Shown here piece after piece: positions 1-11,793 of a DNA stretch of 64,000 nt (its first letter is position 1; each line of letters starts with the position of its first letter). The translations under genes were made by a program, and so were the position numbers. Source of the stretch: Archangium primigenium (GTDB lineage Bacteria; Myxococcota; Myxococcia; Myxococcales; Myxococcaceae). The DNA is taken from positions 6,448,001-6,512,000 of the forward strand of contig NZ_JADWYI010000001.1 in assembly GCF_016904885.1 (NCBI RefSeq). Direction: 5' to 3'. The notes below the pieces were generated by a model. It searched no databases, was not told the DNA's origin, and saw only the letters and a list, made by a program, of their open reading frames with translations.

Positions 1-105
1 CCGCAGGAACGCGCGCGGACGGCCGCACAGAGGGCAGCGGTTGTAGGCGCGGACGGCGAACTTCGGCTTGCGCTTCGCCTGAGCGATCTTCGAGAGCTTG
101 GCCAT
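1..105 (-). CDS. rpsN: 30S ribosomal protein S14, zinc type (partial, 3' end outside window)
   Basis: Small-subunit protein of the 30S head. The window holds the first 35 codons, starting at an ATG at 103-105. The visible part has the basic N-terminus ([16 protein letters not shown]) and the first CPLC knuckle (residues 24 and 27) of the zinc-binding, short S14 form. It lies 15 bases after the rplE stop, the usual L5-S14 order of the spc operon. The second cysteine pair and the C-terminus are off the left edge. Confidence 0.93.
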   Translation of the reverse strand, partial: MAKLSKIAQAKRKPKFAVRAYNRCPLCGRPRAFLR

Positions 106-120
106 GGGTGCGGATCCTCG

Positions 121-771
121 TTACTGGCGGAACGGCATACCGAAGTGACGCATCAGCGCCAGCCCCTGCTCGTCGTTTTCCGCAGTGGTGACGAAGCTGA
201 TGTTCAGCCCCTTCACCTTCTCGATCTGGTCGTAGTTGATTTCCGGGAAGATGATCTGCTCGCGCACGCCCAGGGTGTAGTTGCCCTTGCCGTCGAACGC
301 CTTGGGCGACACGCCCTTGAAGTCGCGAACGCGGGGCAGCGCCACCGTGATGAGGCGGTCGAGGAACTCGTACATCCGGTCGCCGCGCAGCGTGACCGCG
401 GCACCGATGGCCTGGCCCTGGCGCAGCTTGAAGTTCGCGATCGACTTGCGAGCGCGGGTCACCACGGGCTTCTGGCCGGTGATGGCGCCGAGCTGGTCCA
501 CGGCGGACTCGAGGATCTTGGCGTTGGCGAGCGCCTCGCCGAGGCCCATGTTGACGACGATCTTCTCGAGACGCGGAACCTGCATGGGGTTCTTGAGCCC
601 CAGCTCCTTCATGAGGGCGGACACGCCTTCCTTACGGAAGCGCAGCTTGAGCCGCGCCGGCTTGGCCTCGAGACCTTCCTCGATGTTCGCCGCGAATCCA
701 GCCTTCTTGACTTCGTCCTTCTTGCGGCCCCTCTTTTCCTTCTTCGCCGCGTCCTTCTTCTCTTCGGCCAT
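121..771 (-). CDS. rplE: 50S ribosomal protein L5 with a lysine-rich N-terminal extension
   Basis: L5 binds 5S rRNA in the central protuberance. The family core is clear from about residue 38 onward ([30 protein letters not shown] near the end). At 216 residues it is about 36 longer than the usual 180, because of a charged leader rich in Lys, Glu and Ala ([20 protein letters not shown]). I see no in-frame ATG, GTG or TTG between this start and the conserved core, and an AGGGGA-like site lies just upstream, so the extension looks genuine. The spacer to rplX upstream is unusually long (177 bases) for this operon. Confidence 0.95.
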   Translation of the reverse strand: MAEEKKDAAKKEKRGRKKDEVKKAGFAANIEEGLEAKPARLKLRFRKEGVSALMKELGLKNPMQVPRLEKIVVNMGLGEALANAKILESAVDQLGAITGQKPVVTRARKSIANFKLRQGQAIGAAVTLRGDRMYEFLDRLITVALPRVRDFKGVSPKAFDGKGNYTLGVREQIIFPEINYDQIEKVKGLNISFVTTAENDEQGLALMRHFGMPFRQ

Positions 772-842
772 CGTCTTGTCCCCTGCTTCGGAGCGCCGCT
801 CTAGACCCCGCGCGCCGATCAGTCGTTCGTGAAAAGTGAAAA

Positions 843-877
843 CACCGGAGCCCTACGGGTCCTTCGGAGCCCCGGTG
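843..877 (-). other. Imperfect hairpin in the rplX-rplE spacer
   Basis: The 177-base gap between rplX and rplE holds a 6-bp inverted repeat (CACCGG/CCGGTG) closing a GC-rich loop that contains two copies of GGCTCC on the minus strand. No U-tract follows, so it is not a classic terminator. A role in mRNA processing or in tuning translation of L5 is possible. I see no gene in the gap. Confidence 0.3.
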
Positions 878-948
878 ACGCATGCTTGTCTGCTCTCCCC
901 TCACCCGGGCAGGGCGAAGGGCGCGCATACATGCCTGAACCGCCGACC

Positions 949-1284
949 CTAGTCAATCAGGCCGTTGCAATCCTTGCGCTTGCAGAACCGCTTCTTCTTG
1001 TCCCCGTCCAGCCGGATGCCGACCCGGGTCGGCTTGCCGCACTTGGCGCAGACCAGCTGCACGTCCGAGATGTGGATCGTACCGGGCTTCTCGACGATGC
1101 CACCCTCGGGCTGCTGCTGCGTCTTGCGCAGGTGCCGCTTGACGACGCGCAGACCCTCGACGGTCACGCGCTCGGCCTCGCGGTCGATCTTCAGGATCTT
1201 GCCGCGCTTGGTCGCCTCGGTCTTCTCCGAGCGCTCTGCGCCGGCGATGACCTGCACGGTGTCTCCAACCTTGAGCTTCTCCAT
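949..1284 (-). CDS. rplX: 50S ribosomal protein L24 with C-terminal zinc ribbon
   Basis: Assembly-initiating large-subunit protein. The KOW motif is at the N-terminus (KLKVGDTVQVIAGAERSEK, residues 3-21) and the C-terminal part carries a CAKC...CKRKDC cysteine set that can form a zinc ribbon, a form of L24 found in several phyla. The length of 111 residues is normal. The ATG at 1282-1284 follows a strong GGAGGGAGAGG site. The gene sits between rplN and rplE as in the canonical spc operon. Confidence 0.95.
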   Translation of the reverse strand: MEKLKVGDTVQVIAGAERSEKTEATKRGKILKIDREAERVTVEGLRVVKRHLRKTQQQPEGGIVEKPGTIHISDVQLVCAKCGKPTRVGIRLDGDKKKRFCKRKDCNGLID

Positions 1285-1321
1285 GGTTCCTCTCCCTCCT
1301 CGCGGACCGCCTGATGCCCTA

Positions 1322-1690
1322 CTAGAGGACCTCGGGAGCGAGCGAGATGATCTTCATGAACTTGCGGGCGCGGAGCTCGCGGGCCACCGGCCCGAAGATG
1401 CGCGTCCCGATGGGCTCCATGTCCTTGTTGATGAGGACGGCGGAGTTGCCATCGAACTTGATGTAGCTGCCGTCGGGGCGACCCACTTCGCGCGCCGTGC
1501 GCACGATCACCGCCTTGGCCACGTCACCCTTCTTCACCTTGGAGTTGGGCAGCGCCTCGCGGATCGACACGACGATCACATCGCCGATGGACGCGTACTT
1601 GCGCTTGGAACCACCCAGCACCTTGATGCAGAACACCTTCTTGGCGCCCGAGTTGTCGGCCACGTCGAGCACGCTCGTCATCTGAATCAT
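1322..1690 (-). CDS. rplN: 50S ribosomal protein L14
   Basis: Large-subunit protein at the 30S interface. The 122 residues match the full family length, with [18 protein letters not shown] at the start and the conserved [20 protein letters not shown] segment. It lies between rpsQ and rplX. The 108-base gap upstream holds a small GC hairpin (1720-1740, GCCC.TCCG/CGGA.GGGC) without a U-tract. Confidence 0.96.
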   Translation of the reverse strand: MIQMTSVLDVADNSGAKKVFCIKVLGGSKRKYASIGDVIVVSIREALPNSKVKKGDVAKAVIVRTAREVGRPDGSYIKFDGNSAVLINKDMEPIGTRIFGPVARELRARKFMKIISLAPEVL

Positions 1691-1798
1691 CTGGAATTCC
1701 CTCTCTCAGCTTGCTGCAGGCCCATCCGTTTCGGACGGGCTCCGCGCGGCTCGAGCCACGGTCCCCGCGCGCCAGGTGGCTGCGCGGGCTCGGACGGC

Positions 1799-2113
1799 TC
1801 AGACGTTCTTGGTCTTCTCCAACACCTCGACCACGCGCCAGCGCTTGTCCTTCGAAGCGGGACGGGTCTCGGCGATGCGCACGCGGTCACCCTCGTTGAT
1901 GGTGATCTTCGCCGGGTAGTCGTGATCCTCGACGTGCGCCTTGTACTTCTCCCGCGCGTTCAGGATCTTCCCGTACTTGGGGTGAGCCGAGCGGCGCGAG
2001 ACGGTGACCACCACCGTCTTCTGCATCTTGTTGGAGGTCACGATGCCCACGCGGGTCTTGGGACGGCCGCGGGAGGGGGTCGTGGCGGGAGTGGATTGAG
2101 TCGCTTCAGCCAT
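1799..2113 (-). CDS. rpsQ: 30S ribosomal protein S17
   Basis: Primary 16S rRNA binding protein of the 5' domain. The OB-fold core is evident from residue 15 ([20 protein letters not shown]) through HPKYGK and the [14 protein letters not shown] strand. It has 104 residues, with a Thr/Ala-rich N-terminal leader of about 15 residues. It lies 11 bases after the rpmC stop on the same strand, the standard S10/spc order. Confidence 0.96.
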   Translation of the reverse strand: MAEATQSTPATTPSRGRPKTRVGIVTSNKMQKTVVVTVSRRSAHPKYGKILNAREKYKAHVEDHDYPAKITINEGDRVRIAETRPASKDKRWRVVEVLEKTKNV

Positions 2114-2124
2114 GAGAAAAGCTC

Positions 2125-2331
2125 CTAAGCCTTCTTCTCCGTCCGGGCCTTCTCACCCAGGACGGTCAGGATGCGCGCCAGATCGCGCTTGTGCTGGGTC
2201 CGCTCGGACGGGTTGTCCAGCGAGCCGGTTGCCCGCTTCAGCTGGTCCTGGAACAGCGTGTCGCGCAACTCCGCCGCGCGCCGCTTCAGGTCGTCCGCCG
2301 AGAGATCCTTGAGTTCTTTCGCAGTCGCCAT
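2125..2331 (-). CDS. rpmC: 50S ribosomal protein L29
   Basis: Small helical protein at the tunnel exit. It has 68 residues with the typical [20 protein letters not shown] start and the R.T..RARI-type helix near the end ([17 protein letters not shown]). It lies between rplP and rpsQ on the minus strand and is co-transcribed with the cluster. Confidence 0.95.
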   Translation of the reverse strand: MATAKELKDLSADDLKRRAAELRDTLFQDQLKRATGSLDNPSERTQHKRDLARILTVLGEKARTEKKA

Positions 2332-2390
2332 TTCAAATCTCCTCAGAGCCAGCGGGCGACTCTCATATCAAAGAGCCGCCCGCGGCGGAA

Positions 2391-2810
2391 CTAGAGCGCC
2401 AGCTCGCTGCGGGTGACGATCTTCGTCAGCACCGGCAGCTTGGCCTGGGCCAGCTTCAACGCGGCGTTGGCCACCTCGGGCGTCGTACCCTCCATCTCGT
2501 AGAGGATGCGACCGGGCTTGACCACCGCGACGTAGTACTCCACGCCACCCTTACCGGTACCCATGCGGGTCTCGGCGGGCTTCTTGGTGATGGGCTTGTC
2601 CGGGAACACGCGGATCCAGATCTTGCCACCACGCTTGATGTGGCGCGTCATCGCGATACGGGCCGCCTCGATCTGCCGCGAGGTGAGCCACCCCGGCTGC
2701 AGGGACATGAGGCCGTACTCACCGTAGGTGAGATCGCTGCCACGATGAGCCAGGCCCGGCATGCGGCCCTTGTGCATCTTGCGGAACTTCGTACGAGCAG
2801 GCTGAAGCAT
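2391..2810 (-). CDS. rplP: 50S ribosomal protein L16
   Basis: Late-assembly protein of the 50S subunit near the A-site tRNA. Full length (139 residues), with [17 protein letters not shown] at the N-terminus, the [20 protein letters not shown] helix-strand core and [19 protein letters not shown]. It lies between rpsC and rpmC, 58 bases downstream of rpsC. Confidence 0.97.
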   Translation of the reverse strand: MLQPARTKFRKMHKGRMPGLAHRGSDLTYGEYGLMSLQPGWLTSRQIEAARIAMTRHIKRGGKIWIRVFPDKPITKKPAETRMGTGKGGVEYYVAVVKPGRILYEMEGTTPEVANAALKLAQAKLPVLTKIVTRSELAL

Positions 2811-2868
2811 CGTCGGTATCCTTCAATCCCAACGGAGCCGCTCCTTGGGGGAGCGGCTCCCGGAGAGG

Positions 2869-3534
<666 letters not shown>

Positions 3535-3582
3535 CGTGCGTCTCCTTCAATCGGTTGCGTGGTGCGCCAGGCGGGCGGCCTA

Positions 3583-3927
3583 CTACTTGGCCGCCTCGGC
3601 CAGGACCACGTGAATGTGGCTGGTCTTCTTGTTGATGCGCGAGGCCCGGCCCATGGCGCGCGGCATGTAGCGGCGCTGGGTCGGACCCTGATCCACCGAG
3701 ATCGTCTTCACGACGAGCTTGTCCACATCGACCTGCCCCTTGGACAGGTCGGTCGCGTTGGCCACGGCGCTCTTGATGAGCTTGGCCACCGGGAGTGCCG
3801 CGGCGCGGCTGGTGAAGCGCAGGATGTTCAGGGCCTGTCCGACCGACTTGCCCCGGATAAGCGCCGCCACCGTGGAAACCTTCCGCGGCGACATGCTCAG
3901 AAACCTCAGATGTGCCTTCGACTCCAT
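3583..3927 (-). CDS. rplV: 50S ribosomal protein L22
   Basis: Large-subunit protein lining the peptide exit tunnel. It has 114 residues, with LRFLSMSPRKVSTVAALIRG at the N-terminus and the long beta-hairpin with the RRYMPRAMGRASRINKKTSH tip, followed by IHVVLAE. Spacing to rpsS and rpsC (40 and 48 bases) fits a single transcript. Confidence 0.96.
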   Translation of the reverse strand: MESKAHLRFLSMSPRKVSTVAALIRGKSVGQALNILRFTSRAAALPVAKLIKSAVANATDLSKGQVDVDKLVVKTISVDQGPTQRRYMPRAMGRASRINKKTSHIHVVLAEAAK

Positions 3928-3967
3928 GTCATCTCCTCTGGCGGACGCCGCCTGTCAGCGGGGCCGA

Positions 3968-4249
3968 CTACTTGCCCTTGGCGACCTTCTTCTCCGCCGA
4001 GTGACCGCCGAACGTACGCGTCGGGGCGAACTCGCCGAGCTTGTGGCCCACCATGTTCTCGGTCACGAAGACGGGGATGAACTTGCGGCCGTTGTGCACC
4101 GCGAAGGTGTGACCCACGAACTCCGGAAGGATGGTCGAACGGCGGGACCACGTCTTCACGACACTCTTCTTGTTCGTCTTGATCATGTCCTCGACCTTCT
4201 TGACGAGGTAACCATCGACGAACGGACCCTTCTTAATCGAACGCGCCAT
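3968..4249 (-). CDS. rpsS: 30S ribosomal protein S19
   Basis: 30S head protein that pairs with S13. It has 93 residues with the [12 protein letters not shown] start, [20 protein letters not shown] and the [14 protein letters not shown] signature. It lies 15 bases after rplB and upstream of rplV, the standard order of the S10 operon. Confidence 0.97.
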   Translation of the reverse strand: MARSIKKGPFVDGYLVKKVEDMIKTNKKSVVKTWSRRSTILPEFVGHTFAVHNGRKFIPVFVTENMVGHKLGEFAPTRTFGGHSAEKKVAKGK

Positions 4250-4264
4250 TGCTTGAACCCTCGA

Positions 4265-5110
4265 CTACTGGCTGCGCGCGCCCGGACGGCGGACGCTCAC
4301 GATGAACTTGTCAGTGCGCTTGTTCGTGCGCGTGCTCAGACCCTTGGTCTTCTGGCCCCACGGAGACACGGGGTGCGGATTACCCTGGCCGGACTTGCCC
4401 TCACCACCACCGTGCGGGTGGTCGACCGGGTTCATCGCCAGACCGCGGACGGTGGGACGAATGCCCAGCCAGCGGCTGCGGCCCGCCTTGCCGATGCGGA
4501 TGATCTCGTGCTCCAGGTTACCGACCTGGCCCACGGTGGCGCGGCACTCGATGAGCACCATGCGCACCGCGCCGGAGGGCAGACGCACCTGGGCGTAGCG
4601 ACCCTCCTTCGCCATCAGCTGGCCGGAGGAACCCGCCGAGCGGATGATCTGCGCACCGCGACCGGGCTTGAGCTCCACGTTGTGGATGATCGTACCCACC
4701 GGGATGTTGATGAGCGGCAGGCTGTTGCCCGGACGGATGTCCGCGTTCTCGCCCGCCATCACCGTGTCGCCGACCTTGATGTCAACGGGGGCGATGATGT
4801 AGCGCTTCTCGCCATCCGCGTAGTGCAGGAGGGCGATGTTGGCGGAGCGGTTCGGATCGTACTCCACCGCCGCGACCTTGGCCGGCACGCCGTCCTTGTC
4901 ACGACGCTTGAAGTCGATGATGCGGTAGCGACGCTTGTGACCACCACCCTGGTGACGCCGGGTGATGTGACCGTGAGCGTTGCGGCCACCGGACTTGGAC
5001 AGAGACTCGGTGAGCTTCTTCTCCGGCGTGCCCTTGGTGATGTCCGCGAAGTCGGACACCGTCATGAGGCGGCGGGCGGCGGAGGTCGGCTTATACTTCT
5101 TGATGCCCAT
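4265..5110 (-). CDS. rplB: 50S ribosomal protein L2
   Basis: Universal protein near the peptidyl-transferase centre, needed for subunit association. It has 281 residues, starting [20 protein letters not shown]. The conserved C-terminal block includes [20 protein letters not shown] with the functionally important histidine. It is complete and lies between rplW and rpsS. Confidence 0.98.
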   Translation of the reverse strand: MGIKKYKPTSAARRLMTVSDFADITKGTPEKKLTESLSKSGGRNAHGHITRRHQGGGHKRRYRIIDFKRRDKDGVPAKVAAVEYDPNRSANIALLHYADGEKRYIIAPVDIKVGDTVMAGENADIRPGNSLPLINIPVGTIIHNVELKPGRGAQIIRSAGSSGQLMAKEGRYAQVRLPSGAVRMVLIECRATVGQVGNLEHEIIRIGKAGRSRWLGIRPTVRGLAMNPVDHPHGGGEGKSGQGNPHPVSPWGQKTKGLSTRTNKRTDKFIVSVRRPGARSQ

Positions 5111-5141
5111 AGTGGTCCTCTACGTCAGTCAGCGCAGTGCG

Positions 5142-5435
5142 CTAGACCGCGCCTCCCTCGAAGAGCTCGATCTTGTCCCCCTCCTTGAGGGTGACGACCG
5201 CCTTCTTGAAGTTCGGCCGCTTGCCGATCGAGCGCCCCACGCGCTTGGTCTTGCCGCGAACGATGTTGGTGCGCACGCCCTCGACGCTCACCTTGAACAG
5301 CTTCTCGACAGCGTTGGCCACGTCGTACTTGGTGGCCTTCTTGTCGACGATGAACGAGTACTGGCGGAACTTCTCGCGGGCCTGATCCAACTTCTCAGTG
5401 ATGAGCGGCCCCTTGATGACGTCATTGGCGTTCAC
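5142..5435 (-). CDS. rplW: 50S ribosomal protein L23
   Basis: Tunnel-exit protein and docking site for trigger factor and SRP. It has 97 residues, starting [20 protein letters not shown], with the FIVDKKATKYDVANAVEKLF core. The start is a GTG at 5433-5435 that overlaps the rplD stop in a GTGA arrangement, which implies translational coupling to L4. Confidence 0.95.
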   Translation of the reverse strand: MNANDVIKGPLITEKLDQAREKFRQYSFIVDKKATKYDVANAVEKLFKVSVEGVRTNIVRGKTKRVGRSIGKRPNFKKAVVTLKEGDKIELFEGGAV

Positions 5436-6055
5436 GAGAGCGCCCCCTCGATGGTCTTGATGGCCGCAGAAGTGACCACCAGGTGCTTGTGGCGCAGGAC
5501 GGACTCGAGGTTGAGACCCTCGGGCGGCAGCACGTCAAACTTCGCCAGGTTGCGCACGCTGCGGTGCAGGTTGATGTTGTCCTTGGCGTCGATGACCAAC
5601 GCGCCGGCCAGCTTCAGCCGCTTGGTCAGGGCATCGAACGCCTGCTTGCTCTTCGGAGCATCCAGCTTGAAGCCGTCCAGGATGATCAGGGTCTTCTCGC
5701 GAGCGCGCAGCGACAGGACCGCCTTGAGCGCACCCCGGCGGACCTTCTTGGGCGGCCGGTAGAAGTAGTCCCGAGGCTTGGGACCCATCGCCTTGCCACC
5801 ACCCACCCAGTGGGAGGCGCGGATGGAACCCTGACGGGCGCGGCCGGTACCCTTCTGCTTCCAGGGCTTCTTGCCGCCACCGCTCACGAGCGAGGTGTTC
5901 TTCACCGCCACCGTACCGCGGCGACGGTTCACCTGCTGCATCTTCGCGACCTCATAAAAGAGGTGCGCGTTCGGCTCGGCGCCGAAAACCTCGTCGGAGA
6001 GCTCGAGCTCCGACACCTTCTTCATATCGAGATCGACTACGTCGAACTTTGCCAT
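5432..6055 (-). CDS. rplD: 50S ribosomal protein L4
   Basis: Large-subunit protein with an extended loop into the exit tunnel. The ATG at 6053-6055 gives 207 residues ([20 protein letters not shown]). The tunnel loop ([20 protein letters not shown], then [18 protein letters not shown]) is intact. An upstream in-frame ATG would add 25 residues unlike the family, and the chosen start has an AGAGGAA-type site. Only 52 bases separate it from rpsJ, so no room exists for rplC (L3), which normally lies there. Confidence 0.96.
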   Translation of the reverse strand: MAKFDVVDLDMKKVSELELSDEVFGAEPNAHLFYEVAKMQQVNRRRGTVAVKNTSLVSGGGKKPWKQKGTGRARQGSIRASHWVGGGKAMGPKPRDYFYRPPKKVRRGALKAVLSLRAREKTLIILDGFKLDAPKSKQAFDALTKRLKLAGALVIDAKDNINLHRSVRNLAKFDVLPPEGLNLESVLRHKHLVVTSAAIKTIEGALS

Positions 6056-6107
6056 GGCTATTTCCTCTGGGGAATGGAGTGAACCCGGTCGGGCGCTACC
6101 CCGTCCC

Positions 6108-6416
<309 letters not shown>

Positions 6417-6600
6417 TCGCAAAAACCTCTTTGTACGGCCTCTGTTGGAGGCGCTACGCCCAACGTCCCCTGGATGTCACAGAGCCGTCTCTTCGAAGGG
6501 GCGCGGCAAGTACCACCGCGGCCCCGGTGTATGCAACCTAATTCACACTGCCCCGGCTTTTCGCTGTTTTGAGCCGCCGAGGCAAGTGAAATTCTACAAA

Positions 6601-7791
<1,191 letters not shown>

Positions 7792-7805
7792 CCCTGCTCC
7801 TCAGA

Positions 7806-7827
7806 GACCCGGCCAGGAGACCGGGTC
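7806..7827 (-). other. Leader hairpin upstream of tuf
   Basis: The inverted repeat GACCCGG/CCGGGTC with an 8-base loop lies 15 bases upstream of the tuf start, between fusA and tuf. No U-tract follows. It may affect processing or translation of tuf; function is inference only. Confidence 0.3.
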
Positions 7828-7911
7828 GAGAAAATGTGCTGCGTGGTGCTTCAAACGTACGAAAACGTCAAATGAAATCGCCCGCCCCCTCTTCCGGGGG
7901 CCCAGCACGCC

Positions 7912-9987
7912 TCACCGGTTGAGGACATCCTTGGGCGCTGGAGCGTAGTGGCTGAACCGCATGGTGTAGGTCGCTCTTCCCTGGCTGCGGCTGCGCAGGT
8001 CGGTCGAGTAGCCGAACATCTTGGCGAGCGGAACCAGGGCCAAGACCGCCTGCAAGTCCCCCGGCCGAGGCTCCATGCCCTGGACCTTTCCCCTGCGCCC
8101 CGTCACGTCGCCGATCACGTCGCCCATGAAGTCGTTCGGGGTGACGATCTCGCAGTCCATGATGGGCTCGAGGAGCACGGGGTCCGCCCCACGCACGGCG
8201 TCCCGGAAGGCCATCGAGCCGGCGATCTTGAACGCCATCTCGTTGGACTCCGTCTCGTGCATGGAGCCATCGAAGGCCTCCACCTTCACGTCCAGGAGCG
8301 GGTAGCCGGCGATGGGTCCACTCGACAGCGACTCCTGGATGCCCTGACGGGCCGCCTCCACGAACTCCCGGGTGACCTTCTCCGCGGGAATGGTGTTGGA
8401 GAAAGCGAAGCCCTCGCCCGACTTGTTGGGGCTCACGCGCAGCCAGATGTGGCCGTACTGGCCCTTGCCGCCCACCTGCCGGATGTACTTGCCCTCGGTC
8501 TCCACTTGCTTGGCGATCGTCTCCCGGTAGGCCACCTGGGGCTTGCCCACGTTGGCGTCCACCTTGTGCTCACGCCGCAGCCGATCGACGATGATCTCCA
8601 GGTGCAGCTCGCCCATGCCCGCGATCAGCGTCTGCCCCGTCTCCTCGTGGGTGCGGACCCGGAAGGACGGATCCTCCGCGGCCAGACGCGCCAGGCTGGT
8701 GAGGATCTTGTCCTGATCCGCCGTGGACTTCGGCTCGATGGCCACGTCGATGACGGGCTCGGGGAACTCCATCTGCTCCAGGATGATGGGGTGCTTGTCG
8801 TCGCACAGGGTGTCCCCCGTCGTCGCCAACTTGAGGCCCACCACCGCGCAGATATCCCCGGCGTAGCATTCGGCCACCTCGTCCTTCTTGTCCGCGCGCA
8901 TCTGCACCAAGCGGCCAATGCGCTCGCGCTTGCCCTTCACCGAGTTCCACACCGCCGAGCCCGACTCCAGCTTGCCCGAGTACAGCCGCAGGAACGTGAG
9001 CGTCTGCGACGGGAAGGCCGGGTCCGGCATGATCTTGAAGGCCAGCGCGCTCAAGGGCGCGTTGTCCCGCGTCTCGCGCGTCTCTTCCTGGCCCTTGGGG
9101 CTCTTGCCGTGCACCGGCGGGATGTCCAATGGGCCCGGCAGGTAGTCCACCACCGCGTCCAGCAGCGGCTGTACGCCCTTGTGCTTGAAGGCCGAGCCAC
9201 AGAACACCGGGAAGACCTTCAGCGACAGACACCCCTTGCGGATGGCCGCGCGGATCTCCGACTCGGTCAGCTCCTGGCCCTCGAGGAACTTCTCCGTGAG
9301 CGCGTCATCCTGCTCGGCGGCGATCTCCACGAGCTCGCCGCGGGCCGCGTCGGCCTCCGCGCGCAGCTCCTCGGGGATGTCCACCTCGTCGTAGCGGCTG
9401 CCCATCTCCGAGTCCTGGAAGACGAGCGCCTTCATGCGCACCAGGTCGATCACGCCGCGGTGCTTGTCCTCGGCCCCCAGCGGCAGCTGCAGGCGCACCG
9501 GACGCGCGCCGAGCTTCTCGCGGATGCTGTCGACGGACATGGCGAAGTCCGCGCCCACGCGATCCATCTTGTTGATGAAGCAGATGCGCGGCACCCGGTA
9601 CTTGTCCGCCTGGCGCCACACCGTCATCGACTGGGGCTCCACGCCGTTCACCGCGTCGAAGACCGCCACGGTGCCGTCCAGCACGCGCAGCGAACGCTCC
9701 ACCTCGATGGTGAAGTCCACGTGGCCGGGGGTGTCGATGATGTTGATGCGGTACTTCTGATCGTTCCGGTTCCAGGCCGCGGTGATGGCCGCCGAGGTGA
9801 TGGTGATGCCACGCTCGCGCTCCTGCGGCATCCAGTCCGTGGTCGTGGTGCCTTCATGCACCTCGCCCATCTTGTGGATGGCGCCCGCGTAGAACAGGAT
9901 CCGTTCCGTGGTCGTCGTCTTGCCGGCGTCGATGTGCGCCATGATGCCGATGTTGCGATAGCGCTCGAGCGGATACTCGCGGGGCAT
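7912..9987 (-). CDS. fusA: Elongation factor G
   Basis: Ribosomal translocase GTPase. The ATG at 9985-9987 gives 691 residues ([20 protein letters not shown]). An in-frame start 11 codons upstream is less likely because an AGAGG site lies about 10 bases before the chosen ATG. G1 [13 protein letters not shown]3 DTPGHVDF, G4 NKMD, and domains II-V (ending near [10 protein letters not shown] and [10 protein letters not shown]) are all present. It is 120 bases upstream of tuf and 103 bases downstream of rpsG. Confidence 0.97.
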   Translation of the reverse strand: MPREYPLERYRNIGIMAHIDAGKTTTTERILFYAGAIHKMGEVHEGTTTTDWMPQERERGITITSAAITAAWNRNDQKYRINIIDTPGHVDFTIEVERSLRVLDGTVAVFDAVNGVEPQSMTVWRQADKYRVPRICFINKMDRVGADFAMSVDSIREKLGARPVRLQLPLGAEDKHRGVIDLVRMKALVFQDSEMGSRYDEVDIPEELRAEADAARGELVEIAAEQDDALTEKFLEGQELTESEIRAAIRKGCLSLKVFPVFCGSAFKHKGVQPLLDAVVDYLPGPLDIPPVHGKSPKGQEETRETRDNAPLSALAFKIMPDPAFPSQTLTFLRLYSGKLESGSAVWNSVKGKRERIGRLVQMRADKKDEVAECYAGDICAVVGLKLATTGDTLCDDKHPIILEQMEFPEPVIDVAIEPKSTADQDKILTSLARLAAEDPSFRVRTHEETGQTLIAGMGELHLEIIVDRLRREHKVDANVGKPQVAYRETIAKQVETEGKYIRQVGGKGQYGHIWLRVSPNKSGEGFAFSNTIPAEKVTREFVEAARQGIQESLSSGPIAGYPLLDVKVEAFDGSMHETESNEMAFKIAGSMAFRDAVRGADPVLLEPIMDCEIVTPNDFMGDVIGDVTGRRGKVQGMEPRPGDLQAVLALVPLAKMFGYSTDLRSRSQGRATYTMRFSHYAPAPKDVLNR

Positions 9988-10090
9988 TGCTCCGAACCTC
10001 TTGCTGGAAACGGATGTCAAAGACCGGAAACACCCGGACGCGCGAGAGAGCGCATCCGGGTGCCGGGCACTGCGAACGACTGGAGGACGA

Positions 10091-10561
10091 CTACCAGCGG
10101 TAGTGGGCGAAGGCCTTGTTGGCCTCGGCCATCTTGTGCGTGTCCTCGCGCTTCTTCACCGCGTTGCCACGGTTGTTGGCGGCGTCCATGATCTCGCCCG
10201 CCAGCTTCTCCATGGCCGTCTTCTCACCGCGCGCCTTGGCGTAGGTGATGATCCAGCGCATGCCCAGCGCCACGCGGCGGTCCTGACGGACCTCCACGGG
10301 AACCTGGTAGGTGGCGCCACCGACGCGGCGGCTCTTCACCTCGAGCACGGGCTTGACGTTGTCCAGGGCCTTCTTGAACGTCTTGAGGGGGTCCTCCTTC
10401 GCACGCTCCTCGATGAGGCTGAAGGCGCCGTAGCACACCCGCTCGGCGATGGACTTCTTCCCCTTGCGCATCAGGTCGTTCACGAACTTCGTGACGAGGC
10501 GGTCCTGGAACTTCGGATCAGGAAGGATCTTGCGCTTGGCTACTACGCGACGACGAGGCAT
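10091..10561 (-). CDS. rpsG: 30S ribosomal protein S7
   Basis: Primary 16S rRNA 3'-domain binding protein and str-operon member. It has 156 residues, starting [20 protein letters not shown], with [14 protein letters not shown] and the C-terminal [20 protein letters not shown] segment that contacts E-site tRNA. It lies 141 bases downstream of rpsL. Confidence 0.97.
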   Translation of the reverse strand: MPRRRVVAKRKILPDPKFQDRLVTKFVNDLMRKGKKSIAERVCYGAFSLIEERAKEDPLKTFKKALDNVKPVLEVKSRRVGGATYQVPVEVRQDRRVALGMRWIITYAKARGEKTAMEKLAGEIMDAANNRGNAVKKREDTHKMAEANKAFAHYRW

Positions 10562-10702
10562 CTTTTTCTATCCCTTACGCCCCGCTCCCATGCACCCGGG
10601 AGGCTTCGTGGGGGCTTCGAACTGCGTTGGTGACTCAGGAAGGCTCCCCAGGGTGCGGGGCAAGCGTTCCCATGAAGGATGCGAAGGTGATCAGCTCCGA
10701 GC

Positions 10703-11074
10703 TCAGCTCGGACGCTTGGCGCCGTACTTGGAGCGGCTCTGCTTGCGGCCGGCCACGCCCACGGAGTCCAGCGTGCCGCGGATGATGTGGTAGCGCACGC
10801 CCGGGAGGTCCTTCACACGGCCGCCACGGATCATCACCACCGAGTGCTCCTGGAGGTTGTGGCCCACGCCGGGGATGTAGGACGTCACTTCGATTCCGTT
10901 CGTCAGGCGAACACGCGCCACCTTGCGAAGGGCCGAGTTCGGCTTCTTCGGCGTGGTGGTGTACACGCGGGTGCAGACGCCACGCTTCTGGGGGCACTCC
11001 TTCAGAGCGGGGCTCTTGCCCTTGATGTTCAACTTCTCGCGGCCCTGGCGGACCAGCTGGCTGATGGTTGGCAC
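10703..11074 (-). CDS. rpsL: 30S ribosomal protein S12
   Basis: Decoding-centre protein. The reading frame stays open far upstream, but the family start ([20 protein letters not shown]) is met at a GTG at 11072-11074 preceded by AGGAG, giving 123 residues. The streptomycin-determining loops [17 protein letters not shown] and the [16 protein letters not shown] strand are intact. It is the first gene of the cluster, about 80 bases downstream of a strong promoter. Confidence 0.96.
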   Translation of the reverse strand: MPTISQLVRQGREKLNIKGKSPALKECPQKRGVCTRVYTTTPKKPNSALRKVARVRLTNGIEVTSYIPGVGHNLQEHSVVMIRGGRVKDLPGVRYHIIRGTLDSVGVAGRKQSRSKYGAKRPS

Positions 11075-11159
11075 TGAACTCCTCTTCCTTCTCGATTGCC
11101 CCGAGCGGGTGTACCCGGGGGCGCATACAGACCTACCACTGCGCTTAAAAAGGGCCGCG

Positions 11160-11187
11160 AGTATAAAGAGGGGGCCCCCCGTGTCAA
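11160..11187 (-). promoter_or_regulatory. Probable sigma-70 promoter of the str/S10 cluster
   Basis: On the minus strand TTGACA (11182-11187) is followed after 16 bases by TATACT (11160-11165), close to consensus at both boxes. The spacer contains a GGGGGCCCCC palindrome. The predicted transcript would start near 11153 after a GC-rich discriminator (CGCGGCC), typical of stringently controlled ribosomal promoters, and give a leader of about 80 bases before the rpsL GTG. Confidence 0.65.
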
Positions 11188-11277
11188 GCACGGACGCCCG
11201 GCGGGATGCATCCCCCGGTGACCCGCGTCCCCATTCCCATCCTGCCGCGCAGGGCCGCCCCTCTACTCCCCTGGTCG

Positions 11278-11793
11278 CTAGAAGTCGAGGACCATCACGA
11301 TCGCGTCCTCGGGCGCCACGCCCTCGTCCACGTAGTAGTTGGGCCGCACGCCCACCGCCCGGAAGCCAAAGGCCTTGTAGAGGTTGATGGCCGCCTCGTT
11401 GCCCTTGCGCACCTCGAGCGTCGCCAGGCAGCACTTGCGTGCCCGCCCCTCGGCCAGCGTGGCGTCCATGAGCGCGTGGGCCACCCCCCGCCGCCGGTGC
11501 TCCGGCGCGGTGGCCACGTTGAGCACGTGCACCTCGTCATGCACGATCCAGAAGATGGAGATGCCCAGCAGCCGTCGGCCGCCCTCGGGAAGGGGCTCCT
11601 CCAGCAGGAAGATGATGGACCAGTCGTGCGTGAGCTCGCGCTGGAGCAGTTCCTGGGACCAGGGGTTGCGGAACGAGGCCTTCTCCAGGTCCATCACCGC
11701 GGGCAGGTCCTCGCGGGTCATCCTCCGGATGAGGAAGGCCGGATCAGGCTTGCCCCGACGGCTCGGCCGGGTGTCCTCGCGCATGCGCCTCAT
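11278..11793 (-). CDS. rimI: Ribosomal-protein-alanine N-acetyltransferase-like GNAT enzyme
   Basis: GNAT-family acetyltransferase, most similar to RimI, which acetylates the N-terminus of S18. The ATG at 11791-11793 gives 171 residues. The acetyl-CoA motif A is visible ([20 protein letters not shown]), followed by [20 protein letters not shown] and the C-terminal DAIVMVLDF. About 25 N-terminal residues precede the domain. It overlaps the upstream gene in an ATGA arrangement, so the two are translationally coupled. Substrate assignment is by family only. Confidence 0.8.
   Translation of the reverse strand: MRRMREDTRPSRRGKPDPAFLIRRMTREDLPAVMDLEKASFRNPWSQELLQRELTHDWSIIFLLEEPLPEGGRRLLGISIFWIVHDEVHVLNVATAPEHRRRGVAHALMDATLAEGRARKCCLATLEVRKGNEAAINLYKAFGFRAVGVRPNYYVDEGVAPEDAIVMVLDF

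Noticed and set aside
11075-11434. N-terminal extension of S12 in the same open frame
   Set aside because: It would run through the promoter and includes antisense of rimI; the family start is met exactly at the GTG at 11074.
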